The position numbers and the translations under genes were made by a program. Positions 36,901-50,900 of a stretch of 64,000 nucleotides of DNA are shown here, piece by piece. How positions within the stretch are numbered: position 1 is the stretch's first letter; each line of letters opens with the position of its first letter. Below the pieces are notes generated by a model. It made no database searches, had not been told where the DNA came from, and saw only the letters and a list, made by a program, of their open reading frames with translations. This DNA is from Pisaster brevispinus (Eukaryota; Echinodermata; Asteroidea; Forcipulatida; Asteriidae): contig JAMKCF010000004.1 in NCBI GenBank assembly GCA_023634235.1, positions 8,408,702-8,472,701 on the forward strand, in the 5' to 3' direction.

Positions 36901-39900
36901 AAATATTCCCACAAGGACTTTGGAATGGATTCTTTATCTGTAAAATCTGTTGAAACTTCAACATAATGGGAATTCAAATGAATTTTGTTGGGTTGAGTTA
37001 ATAATAATAATAATTAAAACTTGTAAAGCGCCATCTATCTAAGACTAAACTTATTCCGAGGCGCATAAAAACCAAACAAAAAACAGAGCAACAAATTACG
37101 TAGCTTAGAAAGAAATAAGAGCACATTGAATAAAACAGATTTACATTTAAGCGTGTCGGCAAAAACAAGTGGTAAAAAATAACAAACAGAAAGTCAATCA
37201 TAAGAAATATTGAATAAGTGAGTTTTTAGCAATGTTTTGAAAATGTCCAGAGACTTTGTAGCTCGGATATGTAAAGGAAGAGAGTTCCAGAGTGTGGGTG
37301 CAGATACAGAAAAAGCGCGAACGCCGTTGGAAGTGGTTGTTTTAGGGACAGTTAAAAGAAGTTGGTTTGTAGAGCGAAGATTGCGAGTTAGCGTATATGG
37401 TGAGAGAATTTCTTTGAGATAGTGAGGAGCCCTATCATTCAAAGCTTTCCAGGCAAGCAAAATGATTTTGAATTTAATTCTTTGACAGACTGGGAGCCAG
37501 TGAAGCTGTTTCAACACAGGTGTGATGTGATCATATTTACGTGTTTTAGATAATACCCGAGCAGCAGCGTTCTGGACATTTTGCAGTTTTTTGATAAGAT
37601 GCTTGTTAATACCATAAAGCAATGAGTTTCCATTATCAAGCCTGGATGTAATGAAAGCATGTATAAGGATAGAGGCAGACTTTTTATTGAGGATTTTACG
37701 AATGCTGCTAATGTTTCTAATATGGTAAAAAGCAGATTGACAAATTTTCTTCACATGGGATTCCATGCACATTGTGCTATCAAACATGATCCCAAGATTG
37801 CGAGCATTTGCAGATGATGTTACAGTAGCAGTGCCAATTTGCATCCGGTGATTGATTATTTTGTCTTGGTTATGTTTAGACGTTATTATGAGCAGTTCCG
37901 TTTTATCATCATTGAGTTTTAATTTATTATTGGTCATCCATGACTTTATATCAGAAACACATTGCTCAACACGTTTGCGTTCAGAATGCTCATCAGAACA
38001 ATTTAAATCAAAAGAAAGATACAGTTGAGTAACGTCTGCATACAAATGTACATGGAGTCCGTGGTTTCTTGCAATTGTAGCTATTGGTTTAGAGTAAATG
38101 GTGAAGAAGAGTGGCCCAAGGTCAGATCCCTGGGGAACACCAAACAAGAGCGTGGCAAGTGATGATAAAACTCCATTAATGTTGATGGCTTGAGATCGGT
38201 TGCTGATGTAAGATTCAATCCATTGGAGAGCTAGTCCCTTGACACCCAAAGATTTCAGGCGTCCCAGAAGGATAGTATGATCTATGGTGTCAAAGGCTGC
38301 GGAAAGGTCTAAAAGGACTAAGAACACACCACGTTTATCATCCACAGTGCGAAGAATATCATTATGTACGCGCAACAATGCACTTTCTGTCCCATGATAT
38401 TTTCTGTATGCAGATTGAGAGGGCTCATACAGATTGTGCTCAGACAGATGATCAGTCAGACGGGCGGCAACTACTTTCTCAATTATTTTCGACATAAATG
38501 AGAGGTTGGAAACTGGGCGGAAATTTTTGAGATTTTCTGAGTCTAGCGATGGCTTTTTAAGGAGTGGAGTGACGATAGCACTTTTGAAACGCTGAGGAAA
38601 AGCTGCATTATGAAGCGACAAATTGACAATTTTGGTGATAGGGGTAGACAGGACAGACAAGTGCCTTTTCAACAGCCAAGTTGGGATGGGATCAATGTCA
38701 CAAGATTTCGAAGGTGATGAAGTTATCAGTTTTATGATTTCAACTTCAGAGGCCGGTTCAAACCTGTCGAGTGTAGGGATATTGGGGTTAGACTCATATG
38801 CAGGTTAGTAGCTTTTTTTCGCATACCAGAAGTTTGTTTGCTGAAGGAATTCTATGAAATGGGGTTGCTTAGGACCAACAATGGCAAATGTTTGAATGAG
38901 TCCTGTCTATACACCCCCCCCCCCTTTAATCAACAAGAGGTTTTTGTTGGTATACATTTTGTTGAAAAGTGCCTTTGTGATTTTGCCTTTGTGAAATGTC
39001 AGCCTCTGGCTCATGGACTATTATAGGGGCCATTGTATACAAGTTTTGCTTTCAAATGAATCATTCCGCAGTATTGCATTTACCACATTCTCATCTCCAT
39101 AGTTTCATTTACATACTTTGGTGATTTACTTTCTTGGGTTTAATACTGTGGAATAAATAAATATAAACCTGAAACCTAAAACCTGAAATCTGAAACCTGA
39201 AATCTGAAACCTGAAATCTGAAACCTGAAACCTATAACCTGAAACCTGAATCACAACGGATACATCCGGTTCAGACAGGCGCTCCAGAGTCGTGACGAAC
39301 CAAAAAGTTTAGGAGCCACTCCAGGTCGATTCAAATAAATTTCGGTTTCAGACAGGCGTAGTGGCGAACTTAATGTAAATTGGCTGGAGGTAAGAATTCA
39401 AAAATAAAAAATTAACTAGACATAAGAATTTGTTTGATAACAAATTCGAGGTGTTCGGATTCAAGTAAAGCTGACTGGAGTAATCGTGAGCTGTGCTGTT
39501 TGTTATTGTGAAAATAGAATGAATAGCTATTAAATAATGTTTTTAAAGCGTTTTACAGAACTTCCAGATTAGACAGGTTAAAAGGTCAAGACAAGGTCAC
39601 CAACATATTCATTTTTGTGAAGTATGTGGAGCCCATGTTGAAACAATTATAAAAACTCTGCAAAAGGCTTCTATTAAAACTGTATTTTGAACTGTTTTAA
39701 CCTGCCGCCAGATGGCGCTCTTAAATCTTATTTTGTTTTAACCAGACCCTTGTCAGACTACAACATCGTTAAAATCAACTCCAAAAAAGTTGCACACTTT
39801 TTGGTTCACGAGTTATGTTTTTTTCCATACACAGTACATATTCATAATATACCTGAGCGGGGATTAGCATCAATTCAATCAGATAGTTGAAAATTAAACC

Positions 39901-42900
39901 ATGACAAAATAATGATTTTTGAAAGTAAAAAAACAAATCAAAAAACACTAGGCAAGTTCATGGATGAAACATATCAACATTATTGTAGACCAAAAAGGAA
40001 TGCCCCCTCTTTTTAACGGTGATTTTGAAAAAAAGCTTACCTATTAATCACCGTGTCTGAAGGGCATACTCAGAGGGCCTAGAGCGCCTTTGGCAGGCAT
40101 GGTCACGTCGATCAACGTGACGTGGGTCTCGGTGTTTGATGAGAAACAAACCAATGTCGTTCTTTTTCAGTTGAAGTTTTTGTCATTTAGTCAAAGTCAT
40201 ACAAATCCCTAAAGCAGGTGAACATCTCAGTAAAACCTCCTCTTTTATTCTTTGTTTTCCATTAAGCCATCAGACGAGCACAGCGGAACTAAATTCACAC
40301 TGAACTTTGAATGAGTTTGAGTTTTTTATGTGCGGGACACGTGTTGTTACAACGTACAAGAATAAGCAACGCAATGATACATTTCCGTTGTGTGGGACTA
40401 TACGCACAGGCTTCGTGGACTTTGAACCCTATGAATAATGGAGCGGACAGTCAGTTACAGCGCTTTTCTCCATACACAAATTAACTGCGGTTAATACTAA
40501 CTTTGGCTGTAACACCCATTTAGGACCAGAAGTTAAGGTCATATTGGCATCATTTCTGTGCAAAAGTTTTGAAAGGATCACAGAACTACAATCTGATGTA
40601 AAATTGTGATGAAATGATCAGTAGTTTTTGAGATATGAATTTTTTAAATATTCAACTTCCGGTTTGAACCGGAAGTCAAGGTCAAATGAGGTCGCCATCA
40701 GTGTAGCATTTTTAGAGTCATACCAGGCCTATCCGATGATGTATAGATTGTGAAAATCCATTATGTAGTTTTGGAGTTACGATTTTTTCAAATATTAAAC
40801 TTTGAATTAATGTAACTCGACACCAGATGACGTCATCATGACATCACTAAGGCGGTGTCTTCTACTTATACATATCTAACTATGTGTGAAGTTTAAAGGT
40901 TGTGTGAGCTTGGAAAGTGCGTCTTTGTTAGCGGACAATCGCGGGGGATAAGAAGAAGAAGAAAAAGAAGAAGTATTAAAAAAAAAAAAAAACGGAACAA
41001 AAATAAGAGGTGTTCCGGGCGGATTGCCCGAACACCTAATAAGAGGTGTTCCGGGCTGAATGCCCGAACACCTAAAAAGTTTTAAAATGCACCTTACTCT
41101 CTCCCTTAAGTTACATAGGTGACACAAAGACCTTGCCTTAGCAAAGTAATGCAGCAAATTCTTACTTAACAGTGTCTCGATTAGTTTGACCCTTGCCGTG
41201 TATTTTTCTTAGCCAAAGTTCACTCTCACAGCAAGGAAACATGCAAAAACACACAGAGGGTACAAAGAAAGTAGTTAGACTGAAAAGAAAAGTCAGAACG
41301 ATAGCCCAGAATGAACAATGAAATGAATGAATCAGAGCATTGTGGCTTGGTGGACTTCATAACAATGCTTTGTTTTCCTCAGCACTTTTCTCAGGGGTTT
41401 TTTTTTACTAAGGAAAGCACCAAGGGAAAATCAGTTATATTTGTTCACTTGTTCTGAAATGTTATTCTTAATATTAGAATGTTATGCTCAAAACCCAAAA
41501 TGACAAAGAGACGCTTTGTTGTGTGAATTTAAGCCACGGTCTGAAACTACGGTTGTAATTCAAAATGTCCTGGATACCAAAGTTTTGGCAAACCGGTCAC
41601 ATGATAAAACGAAAACCTTAAAAACTTATTCTAAGTATAGTTGTGCTTCGTAACCTTCCCCCTGGAAACCCCTGTCAAACACAAGAAACATCTGGATTAT
41701 AAGATAGAGTCTGATATAGCGCACGTATCTACCAAGGAAGTACTCAAGACCCTTGAACAAAGGGAAACATTTTAAGACCTGTTTTTAAATTTGTTAAATT
41801 ATAAGACAAATTTATGCAGCACCGTATAAGAGTTTACAAGGTGCTGCGGTGCGCTCAGCAGCCACTGCCAGAAACACCGGGGCAAACCCCTTCTCTTAGT
41901 GATAACTGTAGCTGGGTTCTTTGCATACATTACACACCACACAGGACCTACAGTTTCACGTCCCATCTGAAGGACAAAGCAATAATGTTTAAGTGTCTTG
42001 CTTAAGGACACAAATGTCAAGACCGGGACTCGAACCCACACTCTGCTGATCAGACACAACAGAGATTGAGTCCAGTACTTTTAACCGCTCGGCCTCAAAG
42101 AACCACAATTATTCTACTTTGCTCTCATTGATGTTGGAAGTGGTTCATTTACTCATGTGTGGTCGGAGTGGCGTAGTGGTATCTTTCCTCACCTTCCACC
42201 TCTAGGACCCCGGTTTGAATCCTGCCAGGGGCACTATGTAGATTGGGTATTCAGTCCCTACCTGGCCGCATGGGTTTTTCCCTGGAATAATTCTCTTGGG
42301 TTTTCCTCGCACATTTAAAACTGAAACTTCTTTCCTTTTTCTTCTTCCCATTGGGCTCTTGGCTTTTCTGAGAGTCCTTGGCTTCACAACCAGAATAAAT
42401 GAAATGACATTAAATTAATTTCAATCCTCAGGTGCGGTGAGTGTGTTACCAGCGATTGGGATTGTGACTGGTGTGTATTTGACAATAAATGTACACACCA
42501 AAGCAGTGATTGCAGTAGTGGAGACACCGTCGTCATTGGACTCAATGCAAGTTTTTGGCTTTCTTTTATCTCATTGGGTATAAACATTTGGGCCCATTAT
42601 GAAACCATGGCTGTGGCTTAGGATAGGGCTTGGTCAGTTATTTAAAAAATTGTTTGGTTGAACAAAGGCGCTCTACAAACTGAGCTATCTAGCCCTACAG
42701 ATGGCAGTCTCCCTGTTTTGTCAATATCTTTGTCAGAAGCCATTCAACCTGTAACTGCCATGTAGCCAGGGATCACACCTAAGTTTACGATACAACCTGG
42801 GAAGTGCTAGTGGAGGGATCTCTTTTGTGGGGATGTGGCTTTTTATTTTAAATATCAAGAAATAAACAACATGGGAAACTCGAACTGAGTGGGGTAAACT

Positions 42901-45900
42901 TTCAATAACTTTGTGTTGAACAATGAAACAATGATTTTTGTAAATGTACACGTTTAGTACGGGACTTGTTCGTTTTTTTTCGAAAAGGGTCCTTGTCTCA
43001 TTGGTACTGTATTACGCAGAGGTTAGGGTGGCCATGTAAAAAAATAAATAAAAAATTTGCATTTTGATACTTGCGTCCTAAGCGTCGTACAAGCGCTCAA
43101 ACTGTTTTAACAAGCGTGCATGCCGAATAGTCCGTTTGGTTAGCCAATCACTGTCATTTTTCAGTGTTTCCCTTCTAGGGTTAGTGACCAGAGGTAGCGA
43201 GGCTGATGTCAGGATATATAACCTTCATAAGATCAAAACTTAAAGAAATGTTTCCGAGTGAATTCAGTTAATGTTAGTGGCTCCAGACATATAACCCCAC
43301 CCACCAATGCCAATGAAATGACATTTGAAAAACAAGATTTAGCTAATCTTTGATGATATTCATTTTCAGAATCCGGATGGTGGCTTAAACCAAGGACCAG
43401 ACTTCTGCCCTCAGATACAACCACAGAATGGAGAGGTTCTTGTTCCGGTCGGCATTTTAAGACAAATATCTGTCAATGTCTCCAATTTGCCAGACTCCAA
43501 TACAGTATGCCATTTTTTTTTAATATATAAAATTATGAAATAATTATTTTAGTAGCAACCGCTTTTTGCTTTTTTTTTTCTTTTTTTTTCTTTATATCAT
43601 AACTTGCTTTGAAATAAAAATTTAATGGAACATTTTGCATTTGCATGCTTCTGGTTATGTATAGTATAAAGTGGAAATGCGATACGCACTTAAAGGGACA
43701 CTTTGGGCTATAACAGCAATTGTTATGAAATGAATAATGGGTTTGGAAGGTGTTTTAAAAGTAGCATACAATGATTCACATAAATACCCCTTTAAATTGT
43801 GTGGTATTTGTGCAATTTCACGACTGAATACTGAATTTTTGCGCCACAAAATGGCTGACTGCATGTTCCGCTTGTTGTATTTCAAGAGGCAAATTTGTGA
43901 ATTTTTAATAACAACCCACCAATTACAACACACTGTAGCTGTTCTAGTGCATAAAAAAAAGGGTAAGGGGTAATTTCAAGCGGCAAAATTTGGAAAGATT
44001 TTAACCCATTAGCAATTGCGCACAACTTCAACTTTAAGTAATTTACTCACTAAACAGGGCAGGGAAAGTCAACAAATTGCTGCAATATCTTGAAATCATG
44101 TTGTAACTTTTATTGTGATTTCTTTATGTGTTACAAATTTGGTTTGTTTTGTAGAGGATAAAGTTGTCTTACAAATGATTTACACATTTGTATATTTGCT
44201 TTTAACAAGTTGAAGTTTTGAGGTTTTGAGGTTATAAATATTACAACATATCGACTGAGCTAGAAAACTTGCATGGTATGTGGATTGGTGTTTTTTTTTT
44301 TTGCAAGCGAAGTAGATTATGCAATATTTTTGCTATTTTCAGACCCTTCAAATTTTCAGAACGCATTCTATCTGCTGCTTTTTTGTGTAAAACTTCAAGA
44401 AACAAAGTGTTTTGTAATTGAAGGCGATTACGGGCGATTCAGTGGGTAAATTGCCTGGCAGTTTTTTGGTGGTACAGTGACGAAAGGGTTAAGACATAAG
44501 CTTATCTGTCTCCGACCAACTTGGCCAACTCTAGACAAGGGCTCAATTCCACGGCCCTGCTTACCACAGAATTCTGTGCTTATAGTGGTCACCATTCTCT
44601 GGGTTGAATGTTTGTGCAAAAATTCTGCACTAGCTTTGTAAGAATCAAATGCTTCTTTTGCTAACTTGTAAAAACATGCTTATAATGAGCGCAGATTTTT
44701 CTGCTACCATAAGAGAGGCAAACAAAGCCATGAAATTCAAATTTAAAACTCTAATTTAAGAAAAGGCTAACCCTGAAGTATTTTTTTATATCAAACAAGG
44801 ATTAATCATTACGACAAAGTTGGCTTATAAGGTTGTTCAATAAGTCTGAATTACCACATGTACAAAAGAAAATTTCTGGAGCAATTTTCAGCTGCTTTTT
44901 GGTAGAACTTAACTACATTACCCTTTATTCCTTTCTGGCAGATCAATTACAAGTGTTCCTTACTGGTAGAAAATGTACCACAGTCAGTCTCGGCAAATAA
45001 AGTTTCCGAAGATGTCATCGAATGTAATGGTCAAATGGTAAGTATTAGTTGATAATGATAATAGTTCTTCATTTGATTGGAGGAGCATGCATCACATGTC
45101 ATCCTCTATTTGGTGATGCCTCTGCACTTCAAATTTTAATATTGGAGTCCTATATGGAGAGTTATATGAAGCTTCGTTCGCAGCGTCATTTCCAAAATAA
45201 TCGTTCCCCGCTCGTTTGTCCAAATGGGGCAAGGTCGTGGCACAGCGGGCAAATGCATTGTGTTTGTGCATTGTCGCAGAATATAATCACATGGTGATTC
45301 TGATTCATATATGTCCTCGTCATTACGTTCTGGGACATGCAATAATATGCATCCAATGTTTGTATATTATTATTTATTCTGCCAAGAATGAGTAGAACAT
45401 ATAGTACAGTATGTAACAATAAACAATAACAGTTTAAGGAAACTAGTGACAAAATAAACAAGGCCCTACAAAAAATGGAGGTCAAAATAAAGCTAGAAGG
45501 GATGGGGGGGGGGCTGGGGTGGCAAATGAGCACAAGAAGAACAACATTGATTCAAGCCGGCCAGGATAGACAAAAGGGTACCTTAGAAATACTGTGGCCC
45601 AAAAGTTTAACTATCCTAACTTTAATTTAGTTTTTTTTCTGGTGGGTTCCATCAAAAACTGAACCGTTTCCAATAACAAGTTTTCAAATTAGCGCATTAG
45701 CTTTACCTGGCCAATTTCAGAAAAAAATATTTCAATTCATTTCTTAAACTTATAGAATAGAAGAATGAAGTCCCATATGCACGAAAAACAAAATTGAATG
45801 CAACAGCTCCTGAAAAGAAAACCCCAGTTTGAATGAATTATGGGAAAATGCGTGAACTTGAATGCATGTTTATGAAACTGAATACATTTTTTGCTGAAAA

Positions 45901-47907
45901 TGACCAGGAAAACCTATAAATATAAATGAAAAAGATATTAATAAAAATTGTTATAATTATTATTATAACTATTGTATGGTCATTTCAATATTCTAATTTT
46001 TATATTTCAATTTCAAAGTACACCTATGAAACAGACGACACGAATGAGTTGATAGCCCAGTTGTTCATCAGTTGGAATGATGACAGGGAATTTGATGACT
46101 TCTACAGATTTAATGGTGAGTGAGGATAATGCTCTAAGGCCAGGGCCCAGTTTCACAGAGCTGCTTAAGCACAGAAAGTAGCTTAGCACAACAAAATTAT
46201 GCTTACCAGAATAGGGTCACCAGCCAAAACCACCTGTCACATGCACCATTTGTGACTGGTCATTATGAAAAAGTCCATATAAAAATATGAAACAAAAATT
46301 CCAAGTCTCTAACCTCGGGTTAAATGGGGTAAAATACCACTGTTTTTGAACCCTTTTCAAGGGCAATTTTTATCAAAATCCCAAAACGCTTGATGTCCCC
46401 ATTCTCCAAATATATGGTCTGTACATTTTTGTAAAACAGAATTTTCAGTTCATTCCTGAATTTTGATGATGTTCAAACAAAATGGCATTGAATTTGACCT
46501 TTTGACTGGTGCAGAAGTTCTTCTTTGGATTGTATAGACCCATTTGTGTAGATGTCCGATGGCATCATGTTTCAAATTTTGCTCTGAAAAAGTATAAAAC
46601 AAATTGACATTTTACACCATTTTAATGTGAGGTTAGATAATTGAAATGTTGTCCTCATTTTCATAAGGACTCTATCTATTGGAAAGCTAGTGCGTCACAA
46701 AACTTAATTTGACCTTGAAGCCCCCCTTTAAAAGCTTTGGAAAAAATGAATGTGTGAAGTGATGGCAAAACAAAAACAATAGAATAAAATCATTTTATTT
46801 AACAGGCACTCATAAGCATCCAATGTTTAGGAGATGAAGATACCACCTCTAAACCAACAATGTATACTTTGCTTTTGTAGTTACACTTTACAAGTGCAAT
46901 GTAGACCGGCGGGATTGTAGTCGATGTTTGGCAGGGGAGACAGCGAGACCTGAACTTGAATGTCGCTGGTGTGGTACTCAGTGTTCACATAGGGAAAGCA
47001 CAATGTGCTTAAACAGTGTTTTAGCACCAGGTGGTCAGTGTCCAGCACCTAATCTTGAAAAGGTAACTGTCTGCAATATGCTCGCCGTTTTGGGAGTCAA
47101 ATCACACGAAAACACTGTGACACTTTGATGTGCACTGTATGAAACACGAGGACATCGCCTCCCAAGATGGCACAACCAATACTATTAGTAATAACACTTA
47201 ACATTTATACTGCGCTTGTACTGCATTTGTAAGGGCTACAGTGTTTTTCTCGCAGGGTATGCAGAGCTATGTTTTGAAGTCAGAGACCTTTTCCTTTACA
47301 TAGATGGTTTACAAGGTGTTGTGTCACAATATGCAGCCAATCAAACCAGGAACACCGGGGCGTAACCCTTCTTTTTACGATAAGTGCGCTGGGTTCTTTT
47401 ATGTGCACTACAACAATACATGGGACCTACGGCTTTACGTCCCATCCAAAGGACAAAGCAATAATGGTTAAGGACACAAATGTCACAACCGGGACTCAAA
47501 CCCACATTCTGCTGATCAGAAACGCCAGAGCTTGAGCCCGGTATTCTTATCCGCTCAGCCACAACATGTCACATTACTGTGATGATGACGCCAGGTTAAT
47601 TGGGTCAATACACCGTTATCAAGCTGCCATCATTTTGGTCATGTTCCCTGTATACCCAAAATTAATGAATGCTAATATTCATTGCATCTTGGCATATTGA
47701 ACTAGATGAAATTTCAATGGTTTCAGTTTTTCTTTTTCATTATTTTTTTTTTGGTCAAAGTGCCTGTGAAAAATAATTTGTTGAGTTATATACGTCTTGG
47801 CATATTGAACTAGACAAAATTTCAATGGTTTGTTTGTTTTTTTGGTTTTTTTTGTGTCAAAGTGCATATGAACCTTTTTTTCATTGATACCATCGCTTTA
47901 TGAATTG

Positions 47908-47941
<34 letters not shown>

Positions 47942-50900
47942 CTGATTGACTGATTGATTTCTTATTGAAAGGTTGATCCAAAAACTGGGCCACGAGAAGG
48001 CAATACTGTCATTGCAGTAACAGGTACCAATATTGGTCAGCGATTTGAAGACGTCCGAAGTGTTATGGTTGGCCAACAGCCTTGTAACCTGACTGGATTG
48101 GAAGATCAGTATATCACTGGTCAAAGGTAAATTCTGTCCGAGACTATGTAGTTGACCTTTAGCCTTCAACTGTAAGGGTATGGATGTTTTGTTTTTTTCT
48201 TTCCTTCTTTCTTTTGGGCGGGGGTGCTTGTTTAAGTTATTAACTTGGAAGTCAAACACTGTCATTATTTGTCAGAAATGGCTCTTTTTGAATTGCTAAT
48301 TGAGGCTAAAATTTTGCAACTTTAGTTCCTCCTGGTTAAGGGAAGTAATTATGAGTTTTGCTCAATGTCACAGGTGTCATTTCAGCCTATACTTTGATGT
48401 TTTTGGCACCTGAACTTAAGAACTTGAGTTAGGTGCACTGGAAATGTTGGGCCTCAAAATATTCCATCCAGTGCGCAGGGATGAACAGATTTGAAACTTT
48501 TCTTAATAATGAAGACCATTACAAAATTTGACACCGCTCTGAAGCTGAAAATATTGCTCAAAAGATGATTTTGCTGAGCAATAATATGCAGGAACTGAGT
48601 AAAGAAAAATGCCACTACATAGCTGGTTAATTTGCTCAGTTTGGCTACTTTTTTCTCCGCTTAGAAATTCAGCACCCGATTCACAAACCGACACAGGTGT
48701 CAAAATATCACAAAAGTGTGTAAACCTGTTTCATTGTCGTTAACATTTTCAGGAAGTTTTAGGACGTATAACACCCAATGGACTCAAACAATCTGATTTA
48801 ATCAAGTTACAAAAGATACAAAATAGAGCAGCTCGTGTCATCTCCTACCCAAACCATGGTCCCACTTCTCCACTGCTCAAACAGCTGCACTGGCTCCCCG
48901 CGGAAAAACGAATAATGTTTAAAATGGCCTTAAACATGTTTAAGTGTGTGTCTGGTACTTTCCCCATATACATTTCCAACTCATTAGAAACCAGGGCTAC
49001 AAAGAGCAACTTACGTTCACTGGGTAACTTGTATATTCCCCGTACCACCAGAAAATCAGGAGACAGAGCATTTTCAGTTGCAGGCCCTAGGATGTGGAAT
49101 TCCATTCCACACTCCATCAAAAGTTCTAGCTCCGTTACCATGTTCAAAAGGTCACTGAAAATATACTTTTTTAATCAGTAACTCTCGCCCGGCTTGGCCT
49201 GCACGTACACGTCATAGAGAGACCGGCTTTTGCTGGACTCTCTTCTTCTGCCTCAATGCTGCTGGCTTGGCCTGGTAGTGGTTTCCCTCTTGGCTTCTGA
49301 TTTCATTCCCATTGTTGTTTTTTTCTTGTCATTCTCTGAGCGCTTTGCAACCCTAGGAAAAGGCGCTTTATAAATGGTGTTATTATTATTATTATTATTA
49401 TTATGGTTATGTAATTTGACTAATTAGCATGACCGACAAATCACTAGATTTGCTATTTTGCGTTTCCACAAAGTGGCGAGTCAAGGTTTGCCACTTTATC
49501 CATTGAAACAGTACTGACCTGGTGCCAAACACGCTTCGCAAAATGGCGAATCTTAATATGTATTAATTTGTACACAGCACTCTGCGTGCACCGTTCTTTT
49601 GTTCATTTGCACATAGTGGCGAGTGTGCTTAGGAATAAATAACTAATCAAATTAGTTGCAAGATCAAAAACATATTGATAGTTCTGTGTGTCTGAAGATG
49701 TCAGCTTCTTTTTTGTGGTGATAAATTTTAAAAGAAAATAGTTAAGTAGGTCGACTCCGAAACAGCAGTTTGAAAAATAGTCCTTCAAACACACTTTTCT
49801 CCGAACACAGAATTGGAGCAGATTCGTCACTTCATGAACACGGTGACAAAATGTGTGTAATGTCAATCTCTATGACATTTGCCTGCGGATTGTTTTTTCC
49901 TTATAATATTCTGTTATGACTCCTTTCAGTGTGAGCTGTCTAACTGCTGCAATGAGCCCCAACATTGAGCAGACTATCACCATCGCAGTGGCTCCCGTAG
50001 ACGGGGGTGCAGACCTTGACAGCACGGGAACGGTGACGTTTCAATACAGGGTAATTTTATGTTAAACCTCTGAATAGTCCATATAGATAAGCGCCATCTT
50101 AAAAATGTACCGCAGTGCATCTTGGGAAACCGAGTGCGTACTTAAGAAATATACCAAGCTGCCAAGGTGGATGCCATGCTGTAGTTTACATGTAACTATG
50201 CCAGGTTTATATAGTTGTGCATCACATTGCTTCAAAGTCAGTGCGCCATGATGGTTGCTGTACTCAGATTTCACCCATAATCCTTAATCGCATGCTGATT
50301 ATCCACATGTGAAGACCGTGTCCAAATTACAGCTTCAGCGGTGTCTATGGCAGAAACACTGTAAAGGTCTACAGTTTTAAGCGTATTCGAACAACCATAT
50401 TGAGTTTTACGTGTGCAAGATTCTTTTTCTTCAAATACTAAGTTTAAAATAGTTTCTGGCTTTGTTTGTTTTTTTGTCAGGAAAGCAAAATTTAGCAATG
50501 AAATATATGAAAGTAAAATAAGTATAAAAAATCAATGAAGAAAACCTGAGAATAAGACTTGAGCTCAGTTTTTCGGTTATTTGTAAACAAATAAGCATTT
50601 TGCCCAACTGATGTTAATGTTATAATTGAAAATGTGTGTGTAGTGGTTGTACAAATCATTTGTATTACATAAAAACTGAAAATATATTTTATGAAAAATT
50701 GCTTTGAGTGTTTTTTTCCCCAAGAATTTTGTTAAGTAGAATTTTAAAAGAAGATTTGATTTTCATGAAAATAAGTCTTTGTTTGACTTGTTTTCTCCTG
50801 TCTGATACGCACGAGACTTGCACCATCTATTCTTCAACATTCTTGCTGCTGCTACTGGCACGAGACTTGCACCATCTACTCTTAAACATTCTTGCTGCTG

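Noticed and set aside
41008..41073. Paired repeats as a CRISPR-like array
   Set aside because: Only two units, each a perfect hairpin with a 6-base gap, in a eukaryotic intron.
47822..48265. Minus-strand open frame of 147 codons
   Set aside because: It overlaps plexin exon 11 antisense and the (TTGA)n repeat; no motif.
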